From the NCBI RefSeq assembly GCF_000255135.1, contig NC_016751.1, positions 1,178,001 to 1,242,000 of the forward strand: a DNA stretch of 64,000 nt, given 5' to 3'. Below the pieces are notes generated by a model. It saw nothing but the letters and a program-made list of their open reading frames with translations, was not told where the DNA came from and made no database searches. Within the stretch, counting starts at the first letter, position 1, and each line of letters starts with the position of its first letter. The position numbers and the translations under genes are program-made. Of this stretch, positions 43,410 to 55,380 are shown piece by piece. This DNA comes from Marinitoga piezophila KA3. Lineage in GTDB: Bacteria > Thermotogota > Thermotogae > Petrotogales > Petrotogaceae.

Positions 43410-44570
43410 TTATTCTTTTATCCATTCGTTTCTATGTTTTTCTTTTATCGCTAATCCCAAATCATATTCTGTCATTATTTTTACTAGTTCTTCAAAGCTT
43501 GTTTCTGGTTCCCAGCCTAATTGTTTTTTTGCTTTTGTCGGATCTCCAAGCAATATATCTACTTCTGTTGGCCTGAAGTATTTTGGATCTACTGCTATTA
43601 TTTCCTGTCCTTCTTTTAGATGTTCTGTATTTATTTTAAATTCTTTTAGGTCTGGATGTTTTTCTTTTAGTTTTTCTATTATTTCTTTTGTTTTGTTTCT
43701 ATCTATTTTTTTGATTATTCCCTTTTCGTTTATTCCTTCACCTTGCCATTTTATTTCTATTCCAAGAGTTTCAAATGTTTTTTCACAGAATTCTCTTACT
43801 TCATGTGTTTCTCCTGTGGCTAATACATAGTCATCTGGTCTTTCTTGTTGTAGTATCATCCACATTCCTTTTACATAATCTTTTGCATATCCCCAGTCTC
43901 TTTTGGCGCTTAAATTACCAAGGTATAGTTTTTTCTGATTTCCTACTAATATCCTTGTTGCTGCCCTTGTTATTTTTCTTGTTACAAATGTTTCTCCTCT
44001 TCTTTCTGATTCATGATTAAATAGTATTCCATTACATGCAAACATGTTATATGCTTCTCTGTAATTTACTGTTATCCAATATGCATATAATTTTGCAACT
44101 GCATATGGACTTCTTGGATAAAATGGTGTTTTTTCGTTTTGCGGTATTTCCTGTACTTTTCCGTATAATTCAGATGTACTTGCTTGATAGAACTTTACTT
44201 TTTTTTCTAATCCAAGCAAATGTATTGCTTCTAATATTCTTAATGTTCCTAATGCATCTGAATTTGCTGTGTATTCTGGTAATTCAAAACTTACTTTTAC
44301 ATGACTTTGTGCTGCTAAATTATATATTTCATCTGGTTGTATTTGCTGTATTAATCTTATTATATTTGTTGAGTCTGTTAAGTCATTATAATGAAGAAAT
44401 AATTTTGTATTTTTTTCATGTGGATCTTTATATATATGGTCTATTCTTTTTGTGTTGAAACTACTTGATCTTCTGATGAATCCATGCACTTCATATCCTT
44501 TTTCCAATAAATATTCTGCTAAATAACTTCCATCCTGTCCTGTTATTCCAGTTATTATTGCGGTTTTCAT
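43410..44570 (-). CDS. gmd: GDP-mannose 4,6-dehydratase, intact copy
   Basis: The 386-residue enzyme makes GDP-4-keto-6-deoxy-mannose, the precursor of GDP-fucose. The N-terminal [20 protein letters not shown] binds [24 protein letters not shown] is the family signature, and [10 protein letters not shown] holds the catalytic Tyr and Lys. GAAAGGAG precedes the ATG, whose 5' end lies just after the upstream glycosyltransferase. The second copy at 50633-51789 is disrupted, so this may be the only functional one in the window. Confidence 0.96.
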   Translation of the reverse strand: MKTAIITGITGQDGSYLAEYLLEKGYEVHGFIRRSSSFNTKRIDHIYKDPHEKNTKLFLHYNDLTDSTNIIRLIQQIQPDEIYNLAAQSHVKVSFELPEYTANSDALGTLRILEAIHLLGLEKKVKFYQASTSELYGKVQEIPQNEKTPFYPRSPYAVAKLYAYWITVNYREAYNMFACNGILFNHESERRGETFVTRKITRAATRILVGNQKKLYLGNLSAKRDWGYAKDYVKGMWMILQQERPDDYVLATGETHEVREFCEKTFETLGIEIKWQGEGINEKGIIKKIDRNKTKEIIEKLKEKHPDLKEFKINTEHLKEGQEIIAVDPKYFRPTEVDILLGDPTKAKKQLGWEPETSFEELVKIMTEYDLGLAIKEKHRNEWIKE

Positions 44571-45877
44571 TAAGTTAACTCCTTTCTTGAACGTATTTTA
44601 GCAACTTTAGTATTTCTTTTTTTTCATTTTCTATTATTTTTTCTATCTTTTTTAAATTTTTATTCTTTTCTTTATTTTTTTCAATACATCTTTTTATTGC
44701 ATATTTTAAACTTTCCTTATTTTCTTCATCATAAAAACTTATAAAATCCTTATATGGAGAATTTAAAGCGGCTTCCATTTTTGTCGAAACAATACATTTT
44801 CCTAATGATGCATAATATGTAATTTTTGAAGGAAATGAGACTTTAGAAAATTTTGATTTCGCAGGTTGAGGATTTAAGCAAATATCAACATTTTCTATTA
44901 TAAATTTTTTATACTCAGAATCTTTTAAAATTCCTAAATATTTTATATTTTTATTTTTTTTGTAATTCTAATTAATTTATCTTTTAAAGGTCCATCACCT
45001 GTTATGTATAATTTATAATTTTTATTTTCTTTTATTAATTCATTAAATATACTAATAAAATTAAATAAACCTCTCTCTTCATCAATTCTTCCTGAATATA
45101 ATAGAATATTATTATTTTTATTTTTTCCCAAATCATTTATATTATTAAAAATAAACGGATAACCATAACTTAACACTATAGGAGAACTATTATTTATATT
45201 TCTTATAAAGCTCTTTATTTCTGTAGAACATGTAATAAACCCTTCAGCTTTTTTTATACCTAAAATTTCTAAGAAACGAAAAAACTTAAATTTTTTACTA
45301 AAAAAACTATAAATTTCTTCAAACTCAATTATTAATTTAAATTTTTTAATTTTTTTAGCTAATAATATAGGAAAGGCTATTTCAGGTCTAAAATTATATG
45401 TTATTATAATATCATCTTCTTTTATATTAAATAACAAAAAGAAAAACAAATTAATAATTGAAAAAATATAATTTAATGGAAAAAATAAGACTATATTACC
45501 CAAATAAACTTCTTTATAATTCTCGTTTTTATAAATTTTTTTAAAATAAATTCCTTTTTTTTTAGGTATTGCTACTGAAATAAAATTAGTTCTTTCATTT
45601 TTATTAAAAATATTTAATAAATATTTTGTCCTATTTTGTCCAGCTAAAGAAATTTGAGATTTCTCCAATTTTATTATTTTATTTGATATAATTGTATTAG
45701 ATATATAATATAGCAAAATCATTCCTCCAATATTTTTATTTTCAGTAAAAGACCTATTTTAAAATTTACATTCTATTTTTTGTTTATTGAAAAATTTATC
45801 ATATTTTAAAATAAATAAATAAATCCAAAAAGAATAAAAAGCATAACTATCAAATTGAATATATATATATATGACAT
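44570..45877. repeat. 1.3-kb direct duplication, copy 2
   Basis: Partner of 37809-39119, in the same orientation about 6.8 kb away. It includes the glycosyltransferase and ~115 bases of the C-terminal coding end of a Wzy-type gene (45755-45877), here followed by IS sequence rather than the rest of the polymerase gene. Confidence 0.9.
44575..45722 (-). pseudogene. glycosyltransferase, duplicate copy 2, one A-tract frameshift
   Basis: The first 259 codons read as one frame (MILLYYISNTIISNKIIKLE to ITKKIKI-stop); the remainder (KNIKYLGILKDSEYKKFIIE, DICLNPQPAKSKFSKVSFPS, KITYYASLGKCIVSTKMEAA, ... YVQERS) continues in another frame. The switch lies in an A8 run (44953-44960 as T8). Adding one A gives a continuous ~381-residue GT-B enzyme with a normal 'NxKNIKYLG' motif. 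Either the gene is off, or transcriptional slippage on A8 makes some full-length product. GGAGGA directly abuts the ATG at 45722; a TTG two codons further in is better spaced. Confidence 0.75.
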
Positions 45878-45879
45878 TA

Positions 45880-46021
45880 CCAAAAATATATACACTTATC
45901 CTAAAATTTGGGACAGTCTAACTTTAACTAAAAAAATAGCATTTCAAGTTATGTTACTTTTTTCTAACAATTTTAGAACTTCATCTTCTTTTTCTTGGAG
46001 AGTTAGATAATTTATTGAACT
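45880..46021 (-). mobile_element. IS3-family 3' remnant (minus strand)
   Basis: On the minus strand, FYNRKIIHSSINYLTLQEKE followed by DEVLKLLEKSNIT-stop (with small frame breaks) is the C-terminus of an IS3-type OrfB, and GACTGTCCCAAATTTTAGGA just after is a typical IS3 end. A second, shorter scrap of the same kind lies at 46380-46460. Confidence 0.6.
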
Positions 46022-46300
46022 GTGTATTATCTTTCTGTTGTAGAATTATTCTATACATTCATTGAATTCAACAATATTGATGATATTTATAATTACTATA
46101 TTTCATGTATCTATTTTTATAATAATCTCAGACCTCACGGCTCTTTAAAATACTTTACTCCTGATTTTGTATTCATGCTTTTTAATCACAAACTTAATAA
46201 CATTGACTCTGATAATAATTTTTCAATTAAATTCGATGATTTTTTCATCACTATGAAAAAATGACTTTTTCTTATTTCTTCTCTAATTTTCAGGTGTAAA
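46022..46300 (+). mobile_element. transposase C-terminal remnant (rve type)
   Basis: An open frame of 80 codons encodes IEFNNIDDIYNYYISCIYFY, NNLRPHGSLKYFTPDFVF and ends FDDFFITMKK. It is the same family as the remnants at 30199 and 48010 and is the best preserved of the three. The catalytic DDE part is gone, so it is inactive. Confidence 0.7.
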
Positions 46301-46451
46301 ACCGCAGTTTATTCTTTTCTTTCACTTCTTCTTTTATCTTAACATTTCTTATCAAATATCTTTGGAAGAACCAATTTATTTTATTCTTTACAACTTGAAT
46401 TTAGCTAAAAAACAACTCTTTAATGTTACTTTTTCTAACAAATTTATTACT
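46301..46451. other. gene-free interval with IS scrap
   Basis: Includes bases 46380-46451, which on the minus strand resemble the end of the IS3-type gene at 45880-46021 (KKDEVINLLEKVT-like reading). Nothing else is recognised. Confidence 0.35.
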
Positions 46452-47683
46452 TCATCTTTTTTTATTTATTATTGCTAACTTAGAATATCCATATTCTAAC
46501 CCTAAATATAAAAATATTATATCTGATATTCTCTCAGCATAAAATGCTAAAGTGCCTAAATTTATTAAATACCAATTTATCAAAAAAATATAAGATATTA
46601 TTTTATATCTGCTTGTTTTAAATATTTCCCAAAATAAATAAATATAGAATATTGATTGGAATATTAAATTAATAACTCCTCCAAAATTTAACATATAATT
46701 AAAACCACTATCCCATAAACCGTAATTAAATAAAGTATATGGTGTTTTTAAGAAACCAACGCCATGCCAAAAATTATTATTTATTATATATCTTATATTT
46801 TGAGCTACAATATTGTATCCTCTTCCAGCAAGAGGATCGTTTAATATTATAGATTTACTTCTTAATAATAACGTGTAAAAATATTTCGAGTTAAAATTTT
46901 TCAAAGTAACAAAAACAAATATAACAAAAAATATTCCACAACAAATATATATAATATTTTTAAATTTAAATTTTTTCTTTATACTATATTTAGTATTGAT
47001 TTTATACTTATAGTAATACTCCATTAAGATAAATGGTACCGATAAATAAAAGACCTTAGTATTAGCAAATACTCCAATTAATAAAATCAAAAACTTATAA
47101 AATTCATTATAATCATAATATATTGCTATATACATATAAAAAACAAACCATATTCCTGCAGTATATGTCATTCCAAAAATACCTGGAAATCTAATATTTG
47201 AAATAGCTTCTAAATTTAATTTATAATATTCTACTAAAAAAATATTATAAAAATTATGTATTCCATATATAAAACTAAACAATACATTAAAAAAAGATAT
47301 TATAAAAACCAATAATATAGAGATTTTAAAAAATAAATGCATTGTTTGTTTTTTAAAATGAAAATATTTTATCCCAAAATATCCAAAAAGAAGATAAAAA
47401 AAGGTTTTAAAATATTTTGTGCTTCTTTTATAAAATTCGAAAAATTAATCATATATAGTTCGCTATTATTTAAATTTAACAATGTTGAAAACAAAGGAAA
47501 AAAAATAGATATATTTAGAGCCCCAAAAACTATACATCCGAATTTTTTATCTATTTTCCTATGCAAAATAAGTAAATATATAGAAAAAATAGGAATTAAT
47601 AATTGATCAATTCTAAACCCATATTTTAAATATGGAGATAATAATATTATTATTAGAATTAAAAAATAGATTTTTTTTTTCAT
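46452..47683 (-). pseudogene. second Wzy-type polymerase, split by a frameshift
   Basis: Two minus-strand frames join into one polytopic protein of about 410 residues. The first (47683-47369) reads MKKKIYFLILIIILLSPYLK to FFLDILG-stop; the second (from about 47370 down to 46452) has an open extension GYFGIKYFHFKKQTMHLFFK before more helices and a loop LLRSKSIILNDPLAGRGYNI, the G-R-G polymerase signature. The shift lies near the T7/A7 run at 47395-47401. It is likely a recently broken wzy or a sequence error. Confidence 0.7.
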
Positions 47684-47689
47684 AATGCT

Positions 47690-48240
47690 TCCACCTCATA
47701 TATGTGCACAAATGCTTTTTTAAATATTTAGAAAAAAATATGATCCGGATTTTAAACTATCTGTTGTTAAAGAATATCTTTCCAGTGATTCTTTAACTCA
47801 AGAAGATATTTGCAATAAATATTCTATTTCACATTCTGCTTTTTTCAAATGGGTTAAAAAGTATGAAGATTCTGGTTATGATGACAATGTTTTTAATTCC
47901 AAAAAAAGGTAGAACTAAGTCTATTATTTCTGATATTTCTAAAGTTCCTCCTTTTATTTATGAATCTGCTGGTAATTAACTTTTAAACTTATATTAAATT
48001 TTTTCATTCTTCTCTTCAAAGAGAGTTTTTTGAATTCAACCATATTGATGATGTTTATAATTGCTATATTTCATATATCTATTTTTATAATAATTTCAGA
48101 CCTTATGGTTCTTTGAAATACTTTACTTCTGATTTTGTCATGCTTTTTTAATCACAAACCTAATAACATTGATTCTGATAATGATTTTTCAATTAATTTC
48201 GGTGATTTTTTCATTTCTATGAATAAATGACTCTTTCTTA
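47690..48240 (+). mobile_element. internally deleted IS3-like element
   Basis: Bases 47725-47911 encode RKKYDPDFKLSVVKEYLSSD, SLTQEDICNKYSISHSAFFK and WVKKYEDSGY, an IS3-type OrfA helix-turn-helix; after a short break, 48020-48230 encode the transposase C-terminus (FNHIDDVYNCYISYIYFYNN, FRPYGSLKYFTSDFV). The catalytic middle is missing, so it is a dead or MITE-like derivative. Confidence 0.7.
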
Positions 48241-48387
48241 TTCCTTCTCCAATATATTGCGGTTAGCTTGCTAAAAAGTAATTATGTTAATATTCTTTGA
48301 TTTATATTAGATTACTTTATTTTTATATTAAATTCGATAATAATGATAATATTTATAATTATTATATTTTATATATTTTTAAGATAT
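48241..48387. other. gene-free interval
   Basis: A/T-rich sequence between the IS remnant and the glycosyltransferase stop. No ORF, hairpin or repeat that I can support. Confidence 0.4.
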
Positions 48388-49464
48388 TTATTTCTTCGTT
48401 ATAAAATCTAAAATTTTCTTATTTTTAATGCTATTATAAAAATTATTTGTTTTTTTATAGCTAATTTTTTTTGTTAAAATCATTTCCATTAAGTTATATA
48501 ATTTATTTTTATTAAACGGATTAAAAAAATATGCATTTGGATAACCATCTAAAATTTCATGTGAAAATGGCATGTCTGAAGCTAATATTATTGTTTTATG
48601 TAACTTTGCTTCTAACAATGGCAACCCAAAAGTTTCTATATAAGAAGGAAATAATAAAACTGACTTTGTATATAAATCAAAAACTTCTTCCCTCGCAATA
48701 TTTCCAATAAATTCTATAGGAAGATTGTAATTATTTATTTCATCTACTAAATTTAAAATATATTTATTTTCATTACCCTTTAAAGTAAATAATACTTTAA
48801 AATCATTAAATCCGATATTTTTAAGTTTTTTTACAGATTCAATTATAATTTTATGATTTTTATATTGAATTCCCCTTGCAGGATAAAAAAAAGTTCTTAA
48901 CGATTTATCAGTTGGTAGAAAAGTTTGGCTAACTTTAATATTTATTTTAGGTGGAATAACTACAATTTTTTCAGAATTTATTCCTGTTTTTTTTATACAA
49001 GCTTTTTTAAACCATTCTGTTTGTACAATTACTTTATCAGCTTTTTTTATAGATTTAAAAATTTGTTTACTAATTATATTTTGATAAATCCAAAATAATT
49101 TATTTTCTTTAAAAGAAAATTTATATTCAGAAAAGGGAAGAGGCTGATGTACATATACTATCTGAGATATATTAGTATATGGAACTATCATACTTTGTAA
49201 AGAAAAAATTTTATCTATATTATGTTTTTTTATTAATTTCGGTACAATAAAATTATCAAAATATAATCTATGAATCCAACTTTTTTTTACCCATGGAAAT
49301 CTTAAAATCTTTATATCTTTTGTTTCTTCAAGAAAAGGTGTACTAATAACAAAATACCATTTTATGTCCTTGTTGCTATTATGACAAACTTCCTCATAAA
49401 AATCTGTTAATATTGATAAAGCTCCACCATCTGAAGCTTGAACATCAAGAACCAATATATTCAT
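48388..49464 (-). CDS. family-4 glycosyltransferase
   Basis: The 358-residue GT-B enzyme begins MNILVLDVQASDGGALSILT, has the acceptor-side IVYVHQPLPFSEYKFSFKEN and ADKVIVQTEWFKKACIKKTG, then FFYPARGIQYKNHKIIIESV and the donor site LFPSYIETFGLPLLEAKLHK. ATG 49464 follows GGGAAGTG; the ORF could extend five codons to a TTG. A heavily decayed relative lies at 40330-40945. It lies 30 bases after fcl copy 2, so each fcl-gmd block has a different transferase downstream. Confidence 0.9.
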   Translation of the reverse strand: MNILVLDVQASDGGALSILTDFYEEVCHNSNKDIKWYFVISTPFLEETKDIKILRFPWVKKSWIHRLYFDNFIVPKLIKKHNIDKIFSLQSMIVPYTNISQIVYVHQPLPFSEYKFSFKENKLFWIYQNIISKQIFKSIKKADKVIVQTEWFKKACIKKTGINSEKIVVIPPKINIKVSQTFLPTDKSLRTFFYPARGIQYKNHKIIIESVKKLKNIGFNDFKVLFTLKGNENKYILNLVDEINNYNLPIEFIGNIAREEVFDLYTKSVLLFPSYIETFGLPLLEAKLHKTIILASDMPFSHEILDGYPNAYFFNPFNKNKLYNLMEMILTKKISYKKTNNFYNSIKNKKILDFITKK

Positions 49465-49564
49465 GTTTTCACTTCCCAAAATACATTGTTTATTTTATAA
49501 AGTCTCCAAAACCTTTCGAACACCTTTACTTAACTCAACATTATACTTCCAACCTAATTCATGA

Positions 49565-51785
<2,221 letters not shown>

Positions 51786-51789
<4 letters not shown>

Positions 51790-52355
51790 TGTTCTAGTTC
51801 CCCCTCAGTCAAGTATCTTATAATTTTCGCTGGATTTCCTGCAATAACACAATTGTCTGGAAATTTTCCAGATACCACCGAACCTGCTCCAACAATACAA
51901 TTTTTACCAATTTCGCTTCCTCTTAAAATTATAGAATTAGTTCCTATATAAACATTATCTTTTATTATTATCGATTTTCTACGTATTTTTTCTCTATTAT
52001 CTTCAATTCTAGCTTTAGGTTCTAATGGATGAAAATCATGATCTATAATTTTACAATTAGCTCCTATTAATACATTATTCCCAATTTTTATTTCTTTTAA
52101 TGAATAAATAACGCTTCCCGATATTCCAACATTATTTCCTATTGTTATTTTCCCACCATCTCGTGCAATGATTATTGTTTTATGATTTAATCCTACATAA
52201 TTATCATCAAAGCGATTCTTAATTTCTATATTATTACCAAATTCTATTTTAGATTCTGGAAATTCAAAAATTATTGAAGTTCCATAAAATTTTACTTTTT
52301 TTCTTAATTTAAATTTATATTTAAGAAATATTAGAAACATTATAATTCTTCTCAT
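51786..52355 (-). CDS. left-handed beta-helix acyltransferase
   Basis: The 189-residue protein has hexapeptide repeats ([80 protein letters not shown]) and the H-D-F-H-P active-site loop of WbbJ/maltose-O-acetyltransferase-type enzymes, ending [11 protein letters not shown]. It transfers an acetyl (or similar) group from acyl-CoA to a sugar. Its stop overlaps the start of gmd copy 2 by four bases. Confidence 0.9.
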
Positions 52356-52359
52356 ATTA

Positions 52360-53589
52360 TTACCTCATATTTTTAATTTTTTCTACAAATTTATCAAGAA
52401 CTTTCTTTTTATCATAATTTTGTATTATAAAACTTCTTGCATTTTGACCATAAGTTTTTAAAATTTCTTTATTATTTATTATTTCTAATATTGTTTCTTT
52501 AAGCTTATAATATTCTAATTCATTTAATGTTATACCCAATTCATTATTTTTTACAACATTATATATATCACTTTTAGAATTTGCTAAAACTAATGATGGT
52601 TTCCCAACAGCAGCAATTCCTAAAAATTTAGATGGCATTACACTATCCACAACATCTCTTTTTTGAGGAATTATATGAATATCTGCTGAAGCTAAAATAT
52701 CATTTAATTTTTCTTTAGCTTGTACATCCAATAGCATAATATTTTTTAATTGTTTTTCTTTTATAAAAGCTTCTATATTTTTCTTTTTAGAACCATTACC
52801 AATAATAACAAACATTATATCTTTTTCATCTTTCAATTCGTAAATTGTATTTAAAACTATATCCCAATCTTGTTTATTAGCAATACTCCCCGAATACATA
52901 ATTACAAATTTATTCTCTAAATTAAATTCTTTTCTAAATTTAGGATTATCTATAGGTTTTAATAGTTTTGTGTCAACCCAATTTGGTAAAAAATAAATTT
53001 TGTTATTTGGAATTTTTTTATTTTTCAGTTTTTTTATCATTCCATCACTTATTGTACTAATGATATCGAAATTATTATATATTGATTTTTCCCAAGCATA
53101 ACCCATATATTTTATTAATTTATTATTGATCATCCCAGATTCAAACATCGCATCAACTTCAAAATCTTGAATATGAAGCCACAATTTAGAAGCAAGATCT
53201 CTCCTTTTCATCTTTATTGCAGTTTTTGCAGATAATAATGTTGGTGCAATTGAAATTATTAAATCATATTTTTTTTCTAAATTTAAAGCTACTTTAGTAG
53301 ATCCTTTATAAAAATCATATAAATGTTTTAGTCTCGATTTTGCAGTAATATTTTCAGGAACAAATTGTTTATATCTATAAACATTTACTCCATTTATTGT
53401 TTCTTTAAAAAACTTAGGTTTATTCTCATATGAATCATAAATTTTCCATTGAGGATAATATGGAAAGCCTGTTACAACATCAACTTCCAAGTTATTATGT
53501 AACAGATATTCTGCTAACTCCGTCGAATATAATCCAACACCTGTTATTTCAGGATAATAGTTTATTCCCATAATAAGAATATTTTTCAA
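52360..53589 (-). CDS. WcaI/WbuB-like family-4 glycosyltransferase
   Basis: The 409-residue enzyme begins ILIMGINYYPEITGVGLYST, with VVTGFPYYPQWKIY, then FLPNWVDTKLLKPIDNPKFR, FVIMYSGSIANKQDWDIVLN and PSKFLGIAAVGKPSLVLANS, typical of the WcaI/WbuB branch that often acts second, adding (6-deoxy)hexose to the first sugar. It is one base from the initiating transferase gene upstream and five from the acyltransferase downstream. Confidence 0.9.
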   Translation of the reverse strand: MKNILIMGINYYPEITGVGLYSTELAEYLLHNNLEVDVVTGFPYYPQWKIYDSYENKPKFFKETINGVNVYRYKQFVPENITAKSRLKHLYDFYKGSTKVALNLEKKYDLIISIAPTLLSAKTAIKMKRRDLASKLWLHIQDFEVDAMFESGMINNKLIKYMGYAWEKSIYNNFDIISTISDGMIKKLKNKKIPNNKIYFLPNWVDTKLLKPIDNPKFRKEFNLENKFVIMYSGSIANKQDWDIVLNTIYELKDEKDIMFVIIGNGSKKKNIEAFIKEKQLKNIMLLDVQAKEKLNDILASADIHIIPQKRDVVDSVMPSKFLGIAAVGKPSLVLANSKSDIYNVVKNNELGITLNELEYYKLKETILEIINNKEILKTYGQNARSFIIQNYDKKKVLDKFVEKIKNMR

Positions 53590-55059
53590 CTAATATGCTC
53601 CTTTCTTATCTAACACAGCTTTTATTGTTTTTAAAATTATTATTATATCAAGCCACAATGACCAATTTCTTACATAATACTCATCTAATTTAAGTCTTTC
53701 TTCAAAGTCTAAATCATTCCTTCCACTTACTTGCCACATTCCTGTTATTCCGGGTTTTACTTTTATAATACTATAGTAACTTTCTTTCATATCTGGAATT
53801 TCTCTATGAAGATATGGTCGGGGTCCAACAATACTCATATTCCCTTTTAAAACATTAATAAATTGTGGAAATTCATCAAGACTTGTTTTTCTTAAGAATT
53901 TTCCTATTTTAGTAATTCTTGGGTCATTTTTTAATTTTTTATGTGTTAAATATTCTTCTTTTATTTTTGGATCTTTTTCCATCATTTCAAATAGTACTTT
54001 TTCAGCATCTACAATCATACTTCTAAATTTTAATATATGTATATCTTTTCCATTTTGGCCTATTCTTTTTTGAGTAAAAAACACAGGACCTTTATCTTCT
54101 AATTTTATTTTAATCCATACATAAATAGTTAAAGGAATTAAAAAAATCCCTCCTATTAATCCGCCAATTATATCAAAAACTCTTTTTAAAATTCTATTTA
54201 TTGGATTCAAAAGTCCTTGCGAAGCCGATATTGTCATAACACCATCAAAATCTTGAATATCTGTTGAAAATGTAATTAATCCGTACATATCTGGAATGAA
54301 TTTTATTCTTCTGACTTTTCCTTCCAAATGAGAAATTATTTTCGAAATTGTTTCTCTTTTAGCTGTTGGAATTGCAATTATTATTTCATCAATATTCTTT
54401 TGAGATAATATTTTATCTATATCTTTTGTTTTTCCTAATACTTTATAATTATCATTTATTTTTTTTCCGATTTTTGCTTCATCATCATCTAAAAAACCTA
54501 CAATGTTATATGTTGTAAATGTATGAGCTTTTATTTTATCTGAAATTATTTTTCCCATTTCTCCAGCACCAATTATTAAAACATTTGTTTTGAATATATT
54601 CAATTTATATAGTATTTTTCTATAAATATATCTAAAAGGCATATCTAACAGAACAAACAATGTTATACCATATATTACAACAAATCTTGAATAATAAACT
54701 TTATTCAAAAAGGAAAATAATAAAAGTATTATTAGAGAGAAAAAAGAAGCTTTTATAATATTTTTCATTTCATCCCAAAAGAGATAAGTTTTAAACGAAT
54801 ATAATTTGTTAAATAAAAATGAAAGAATAAAAATGAAAGATATTAAATAAAGTGAAGGAATGTCTTTTAAATAGAATAAATTTCTTATAAATTCACCATC
54901 GTATTTTAAATAAGAAACTATTGCAAAAGAAAAGTATAATATAAGCAAATCAGAAAAAGCTAATATTGTTCCTAAAATAGCTTTTTTTATTCCCCGTAAA
55001 ACTATCTTTTTTTCTAAATTTTTTGTTAAAATATCTGTTTCTTGTGTTATCGATTCCAT
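53590..55059 (-). CDS. undecaprenyl-phosphate sugar phosphotransferase
   Basis: The protein of about 489 residues starts polysaccharide synthesis by moving a hexose-1-phosphate onto undecaprenyl phosphate. It has four N-terminal membrane helices, a CoA-binding-like Rossmann domain (VLIIGAGEMGKIISDKIKAH), a further membrane segment, and the C-terminal bacterial sugar transferase domain with FFTQKRIGQNGKDIHILKFR, TSLDEFPQFINVLKGNMSIV and GPRPYLHRE. It is the first gene of the minus-strand cluster. ATG 55059 is eight bases from GGAAGG; the ATG at 55065 is too close. The sugar (glucose or galactose type) is not determined. Confidence 0.92.
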   Translation of the reverse strand: MESITQETDILTKNLEKKIVLRGIKKAILGTILAFSDLLILYFSFAIVSYLKYDGEFIRNLFYLKDIPSLYLISFIFILSFLFNKLYSFKTYLFWDEMKNIIKASFFSLIILLLFSFLNKVYYSRFVVIYGITLFVLLDMPFRYIYRKILYKLNIFKTNVLIIGAGEMGKIISDKIKAHTFTTYNIVGFLDDDEAKIGKKINDNYKVLGKTKDIDKILSQKNIDEIIIAIPTAKRETISKIISHLEGKVRRIKFIPDMYGLITFSTDIQDFDGVMTISASQGLLNPINRILKRVFDIIGGLIGGIFLIPLTIYVWIKIKLEDKGPVFFTQKRIGQNGKDIHILKFRSMIVDAEKVLFEMMEKDPKIKEEYLTHKKLKNDPRITKIGKFLRKTSLDEFPQFINVLKGNMSIVGPRPYLHREIPDMKESYYSIIKVKPGITGMWQVSGRNDLDFEERLKLDEYYVRNWSLWLDIIIILKTIKAVLDKKGAY

Positions 55060-55191
55060 GTTCATTACCTTCCTTCTTTTTCTTTCTAACCCAATTAGAT
55101 CACAAGATTAATTTTTTGGCAATAATTGAATAATGGTTATTTTAATTTAGCAGAAAAAAATTAATTGCAATCAATTTTCTTTTCCAGTTTT

Positions 55192-55220
55192 ATTTTACCA
55201 TTGTACTTATCATATTTCAA
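55192..55220 (-). promoter_or_regulatory. promoter of the polysaccharide cluster
   Basis: Read on the minus strand, TTGAAA (55220-55215) and TAAAAT (55197-55192) are 17 bases apart. The leader to the first start codon is about 120 bases and contains a near-palindrome AAAATTGATTGCAATTAATT (55160-55179) that could be an operator. The rest of 55066-55343 holds nothing else I recognise. Confidence 0.5.
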
Positions 55221-55343
55221 GCAAAATTCCATTCTTTTTCTATTTTGAAATATTCAATTAATATATCAATTGATTAGTTTTTTTTTAGATACATCTAATA
55301 AATTTGTTGATTTTTTATTTTGATTTGTATTATTTTTTAAAAT

Positions 55344-55379
55344 AAAAAGCAGAAGATGATTGTTCATCTTCTGCTTTTT
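55344..55379 (-). terminator. terminator of the gltX-cysS operon
   Basis: AAAAAGCAGAAGATGA and TCATCTTCTGCTTTTT pair over 16 bases with a four-base TTGT loop; on the minus strand the hairpin ends in TTTTT. It begins two bases after the cysS stop. Confidence 0.9.
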
Positions 55380-55380
55380 A

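Noticed and set aside
42346-44458. Many long plus-strand ORFs (Leu/Phe/Ile-rich) opposite fcl and gmd, repeated at 49413-51677
   Set aside because: They are antisense shadows of the GDP-fucose genes caused by T-rich third positions; they lack ribosome sites and known domains.
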